Shown here: positions 61,319 to 64,000 of the stretch, in pieces | Layout of the letters: the number at the start of each line of letters is the position of its first letter | Position numbering within the stretch: the stretch's first letter is position 1 | Assembly (NCBI GenBank): GCA_964411125.1 | Contig: CAYPJU010000031.1 | Span: forward strand, 1 to 64,000 | DNA: 64,000 bases | From: JBFIHF01 sp964411125 | Lineage (GTDB): Bacteria; Myxococcota_A; Bradymonadia; Bradymonadales; Bradymonadaceae | Direction of reading: 5' to 3' | Program-made: the position numbers and the translations under genes | Notes under the pieces: generated by a model | Database searches by the model: none | Seen by the model: the letters and a program-made list of their open reading frames with translations, nothing else | Told to the model about the DNA's origin: nothing

Positions 61319-64000
61319 ATGTCCTACGACGCCGAAACGACCCTCGAAACCTCGCATGGCAACTATCGCTACTGGCGCCTCGGCGCGCTCGCCGACGCAG
61401 GGATCGGCCACGTCGAAAAGATCCCTTACTCCATCCGCGTCCTGCTCGAGTCGTGCCTTCGCAACCTCGACGACCCCGGCGTCCTCGAAGAGCACGTCGA
61501 GGCGCTCGCCGCCTACGACGCGAAGGACGTCGGTGAGCAGGAGATCGCGTTCAAGTGCGGACGAGTGATCCTGCAGGACTTCACGGGGGTCCCCGCCGTC
61601 GTCGACCTCGCCGCGCTCCGTAGCGCGATGGCCCGGTGGGGTGGAGAGACCGACAAGGTCAACCCGTTGAGCCGTGTCGATCTGGTCATCGACCACTCCG
61701 TTCAGGTCGACGCGTACGGCACCGAAGACGCGCTCATGATCAACCGCAAGCGCGAGTTCGAGCGCAACCAGGAGCGATACGAGTTCCTGAAATGGGGGCA
61801 GTCGAGCTTCTCGAACTTCAGCGTCGTCCCCCCCGAGACGGGCATCGTCCACCAGGTGAACCTCGAGTACCTCGCCGGTGTCGCGCTCACCGGCGACTCG
61901 CACGGCGACGACGTAGTGTACCCCGATTCGCTGGTCGGGACCGACTCCCACACCACGATGATCAACGGGCTCGGCGTGCTGGGCTGGGGCGTCGGAGGGA
62001 TCGAAGCGGAAGCCGCGATGCTCGGCCAGCCGATCTACATGCTGATCCCCGAGGTCGTCGGGTTCCGTCTGACGGGGAGCATGGTCGAAGGTGCCACGGC
62101 GACCGACCTCGTCTTGATGGTGACCCAGATGCTCCGCAAGCACGGGGTCGTCGGCAAGTTCGTCGAGTTCTACGGGCCTGGTCTGGACCACCTCACGCTG
62201 GCCGACCGCGCGACGATCGCAAACATGGCGCCGGAATATGGTGCTACGATGGGTTACTTCCCGGTCGACAACAAGACGCTCGACTACCTGCGCTTCTCGG
62301 CGCGCGACGAGAAGCAGATCGAGCTCGTCGAAAAGTACTTCAAAGCGAACATGCTGTGGCGCGACGACGAGGCGAAGATCGCGTACTCGAGCGAACTCAG
62401 CCTCGACCTGGGGGACGTGCAGCCATCGCTCGCCGGTCCGAAGCGCCCGCAGGACCGCATCCTCCTGAACGACATGAAGGGCGACTTCAACCTGCTCCGC
62501 GAGAAGACGTTCGGCCACGCCAAACCGGCGAGCGTCTCGGTGACGCACAAGGGCGAGACGTTCGACCTCGGGGACGGCGACGTCGTCATCGCGGCGATCA
62601 CGTCATGCACGAACACGTCGAACCCGGCGGTGATGCTCGGCTCCGGGCTCGTCGCGAAAAAGGCGAACGACCTGGGGCTGAAGGCGAAGCCGTGGGTGAA
62701 GACGTCCCTCGCCCCGGGATCGCGCGTCGTGACCGATTACCTCGAGAAAGCGGGGCTGATGGACCACCTGGAGGCAATCGGCTTCTTCACGGTGGGCTAC
62801 GGCTGCACGACCTGCATCGGAAACTCGGGTCCGCTCGACGAGCCGATCGTCGAGGGGGTGAAAGAGGGCGACCTGGTCGTCACTTCCGTGCTCTCGGGCA
62901 ACCGAAACTTCGAAGGCCGGGTCAGCCCGCACACCAAGGCGAACTACCTCGCGTCGCCGATGCTCGTGGTCGCTTACGCGCTGGCAGGAACCGTCGACAT
63001 CGACCTGCAGCGTGACCCGATCGGCGAGGGTTCGAACGGGCAGCCCGTCTACCTGAAGGACATCTGGCCCACGAACCTGGAGATCGCCGACGCGATCCGC
63101 GACTGCGTCACGCAGGACCAGTTCAAGTCGCGATACGCGAACGTTTTCGAAGGTCCCGAGGACTGGAAGCAGATCGCCGCGAGCTCCTCGAAGGTCTACG
63201 ACTGGCCGGAGTCGACGTACGTGCAAGAGCCGCCGTTCTTCAAGGACATGGACAAGAACTCGTCGCCGATTCAGCCGATATCGGGCGCCCGCGTGCTGGG
63301 GGTCTACGGCGACTCGACGACGACGGACCACATCTCGCCGGCCGGCGTGATCCCCGAAGGGCCTGCTGCCGACTACCTTCGAGCGCATGGCGTGGAGCGC
63401 CGCGACTTCAACAGCTTCGGCTCGCGTCGCGGCAACGACCAGGTCATGACGCGCGGAACGTTCGCGAACATTCGCATCAAGAACAAGCTCGCCGAAGGGA
63501 AGGCGGGCGGATACACGAAGTACCTCGGGCCGAATGAGCCCGCGACCGAGTCCGCCACCAAGCTGTACTACGAGTCGGACGCCGACCCGCAGCACGGCGA
63601 GGTTTGCTGGGTCTACGACGCGTCGGTGAAGTACCAGCGGCATGGGATCCCGTTGGTGGTGCTGGGCGGAAAGGACTACGGCATGGGCTCGAGCCGTGAC
63701 TGGGCTGCAAAGGGCACCCTGCTGCTCGGAGTGAAGGCGGTCATCGTCGAGAGCTACGAGCGGATCCACCGCTCGAACCTCATCGGCATGGGTGTCCTGC
63801 CGCTCGAGTTCCCCGAAGGCCAGAACGCCGAGTCGCTGGGCCTCGACGGCACCGAGGTGTTCGACATCGCGGTGGACGACGACGTCAAACCCTTCTCCAC
63901 CGTGAAAGTCACGGCGACGAAGGAAGACGGCGAGAAGGTCGAGTTCGACGCGAAGGTCCGGCTCGATACGCCGGTGGAGGTGGAGTACTACCGCAACGGC
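61319..64000 (+). CDS. acnA: Aconitate hydratase A (partial at right edge)
   Basis: The open frame runs from ATG 61319 to the last base of the window, 894 codons; only the last ten or so should be missing. The [4Fe-4S] cysteines are at 430 (ITSCTNTS), 496 and 499 (GYGCTTCIGNSG). The substrate-binding QSSFSNFS-like and GSSRDWAAKG motifs are present, and the final EVEYYRNG matches the end of the AcnA family. It isomerises citrate to isocitrate in the TCA cycle and can bind RNA as an iron-responsive protein when its cluster is lost. It is divergent from a LysR gene. Confidence 0.95.
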   Translation, partial: MSYDAETTLETSHGNYRYWRLGALADAGIGHVEKIPYSIRVLLESCLRNLDDPGVLEEHVEALAAYDAKDVGEQEIAFKCGRVILQDFTGVPAVVDLAALRSAMARWGGETDKVNPLSRVDLVIDHSVQVDAYGTEDALMINRKREFERNQERYEFLKWGQSSFSNFSVVPPETGIVHQVNLEYLAGVALTGDSHGDDVVYPDSLVGTDSHTTMINGLGVLGWGVGGIEAEAAMLGQPIYMLIPEVVGFRLTGSMVEGATATDLVLMVTQMLRKHGVVGKFVEFYGPGLDHLTLADRATIANMAPEYGATMGYFPVDNKTLDYLRFSARDEKQIELVEKYFKANMLWRDDEAKIAYSSELSLDLGDVQPSLAGPKRPQDRILLNDMKGDFNLLREKTFGHAKPASVSVTHKGETFDLGDGDVVIAAITSCTNTSNPAVMLGSGLVAKKANDLGLKAKPWVKTSLAPGSRVVTDYLEKAGLMDHLEAIGFFTVGYGCTTCIGNSGPLDEPIVEGVKEGDLVVTSVLSGNRNFEGRVSPHTKANYLASPMLVVAYALAGTVDIDLQRDPIGEGSNGQPVYLKDIWPTNLEIADAIRDCVTQDQFKSRYANVFEGPEDWKQIAASSSKVYDWPESTYVQEPPFFKDMDKNSSPIQPISGARVLGVYGDSTTTDHISPAGVIPEGPAADYLRAHGVERRDFNSFGSRRGNDQVMTRGTFANIRIKNKLAEGKAGGYTKYLGPNEPATESATKLYYESDADPQHGEVCWVYDASVKYQRHGIPLVVLGGKDYGMGSSRDWAAKGTLLLGVKAVIVESYERIHRSNLIGMGVLPLEFPEGQNAESLGLDGTEVFDIAVDDDVKPFSTVKVTATKEDGEKVEFDAKVRLDTPVEVEYYRNG

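Overview
The window is high-GC bacterial chromosome, densely coding on both strands, with many genes overlapping by a few bases. The gene content points to a Myxococcota-type (formerly deltaproteobacterial) predator or saprophyte. It has six Hanks-type Ser/Thr kinases, lipoproteins with Asp/Gly/Pro- or Asn-Gly-rich linkers, a TPR-PEGA protein, and an Ig-repeat surface protein ending in a MYXO-CTERM-like sorting tag. No tRNA, rRNA, CRISPR array, insertion sequence or prophage gene was recognised. One assembly gap of 100 N lies at 49519-49618, and the last gene (acnA) runs off the right edge.

Layout. 1-2757: a hexamer repeat at the edge, then a ligase-associated exonuclease and ATP-dependent DNA ligase pair. 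2854-6735: a SOUL protein and a large atypical class A penicillin-binding protein. 6890-11686: a membrane-anchored Ser/Thr kinase followed by two ATPase-permease ABC pairs, all overlapping or tightly packed. 11715-17582: leucyl aminopeptidase, a Gfo/Idh/MocA-like protein with altered active-site motifs, a Cys-rich lipoprotein, a diacylglycerol-kinase-like protein and a phosphomannomutase/phosphoglucomutase. 17782-20449: a LivJ-type solute-binding lipoprotein and a group II PLP decarboxylase. 20450-21485: about 1 kb without a convincing gene, carrying inverted and direct repeats. 21486-27437 (minus): a Liv-type ABC importer (livF, livG, livH, livM) with an acyl-CoA ligase embedded in it. 27502-28566: topoisomerase IB.

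28560-35929 (minus) is the most striking region. Four paralogous kinases lie head to tail. Three of them carry, beyond a transmembrane helix, an extracytoplasmic alpha/beta-hydrolase domain resembling the PHB-depolymerase/LpqC esterase family. That domain keeps the Asp and His of the triad, shares a ten-cysteine pattern, and appears to have lost the nucleophile serine. This looks like a family of receptor kinases built on pseudo-esterase sensors.

36074-43655: a VWA lipoprotein, a NifU-like protein, a duplicated Spy/CpxP-like lipoprotein, the Ig/TSP3/MYXO-CTERM surface protein and an M15 D,D-carboxypeptidase lipoprotein. 43979-51856: a thioester-containing bacterial alpha-2-macroglobulin and PbpC, a classic pair, interrupted by the assembly gap. 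51858-56498 (minus): a kinase, TPR-PEGA protein and lipoprotein operon, plus a duplicated Cys-rich lipoprotein with its own terminator. 56747-59741: acylating acetaldehyde dehydrogenase and a membrane protein, divergent from purine nucleoside phosphorylase and cytidine deaminase, which together suggest deoxynucleoside catabolism. 59780-64000: a small lipoprotein and a LysR regulator divergent from aconitase.

Cell-envelope functions dominate: signal-transducing kinases, peptidoglycan synthesis and trimming, protease-trap defence, lipoproteins and surface anchoring.
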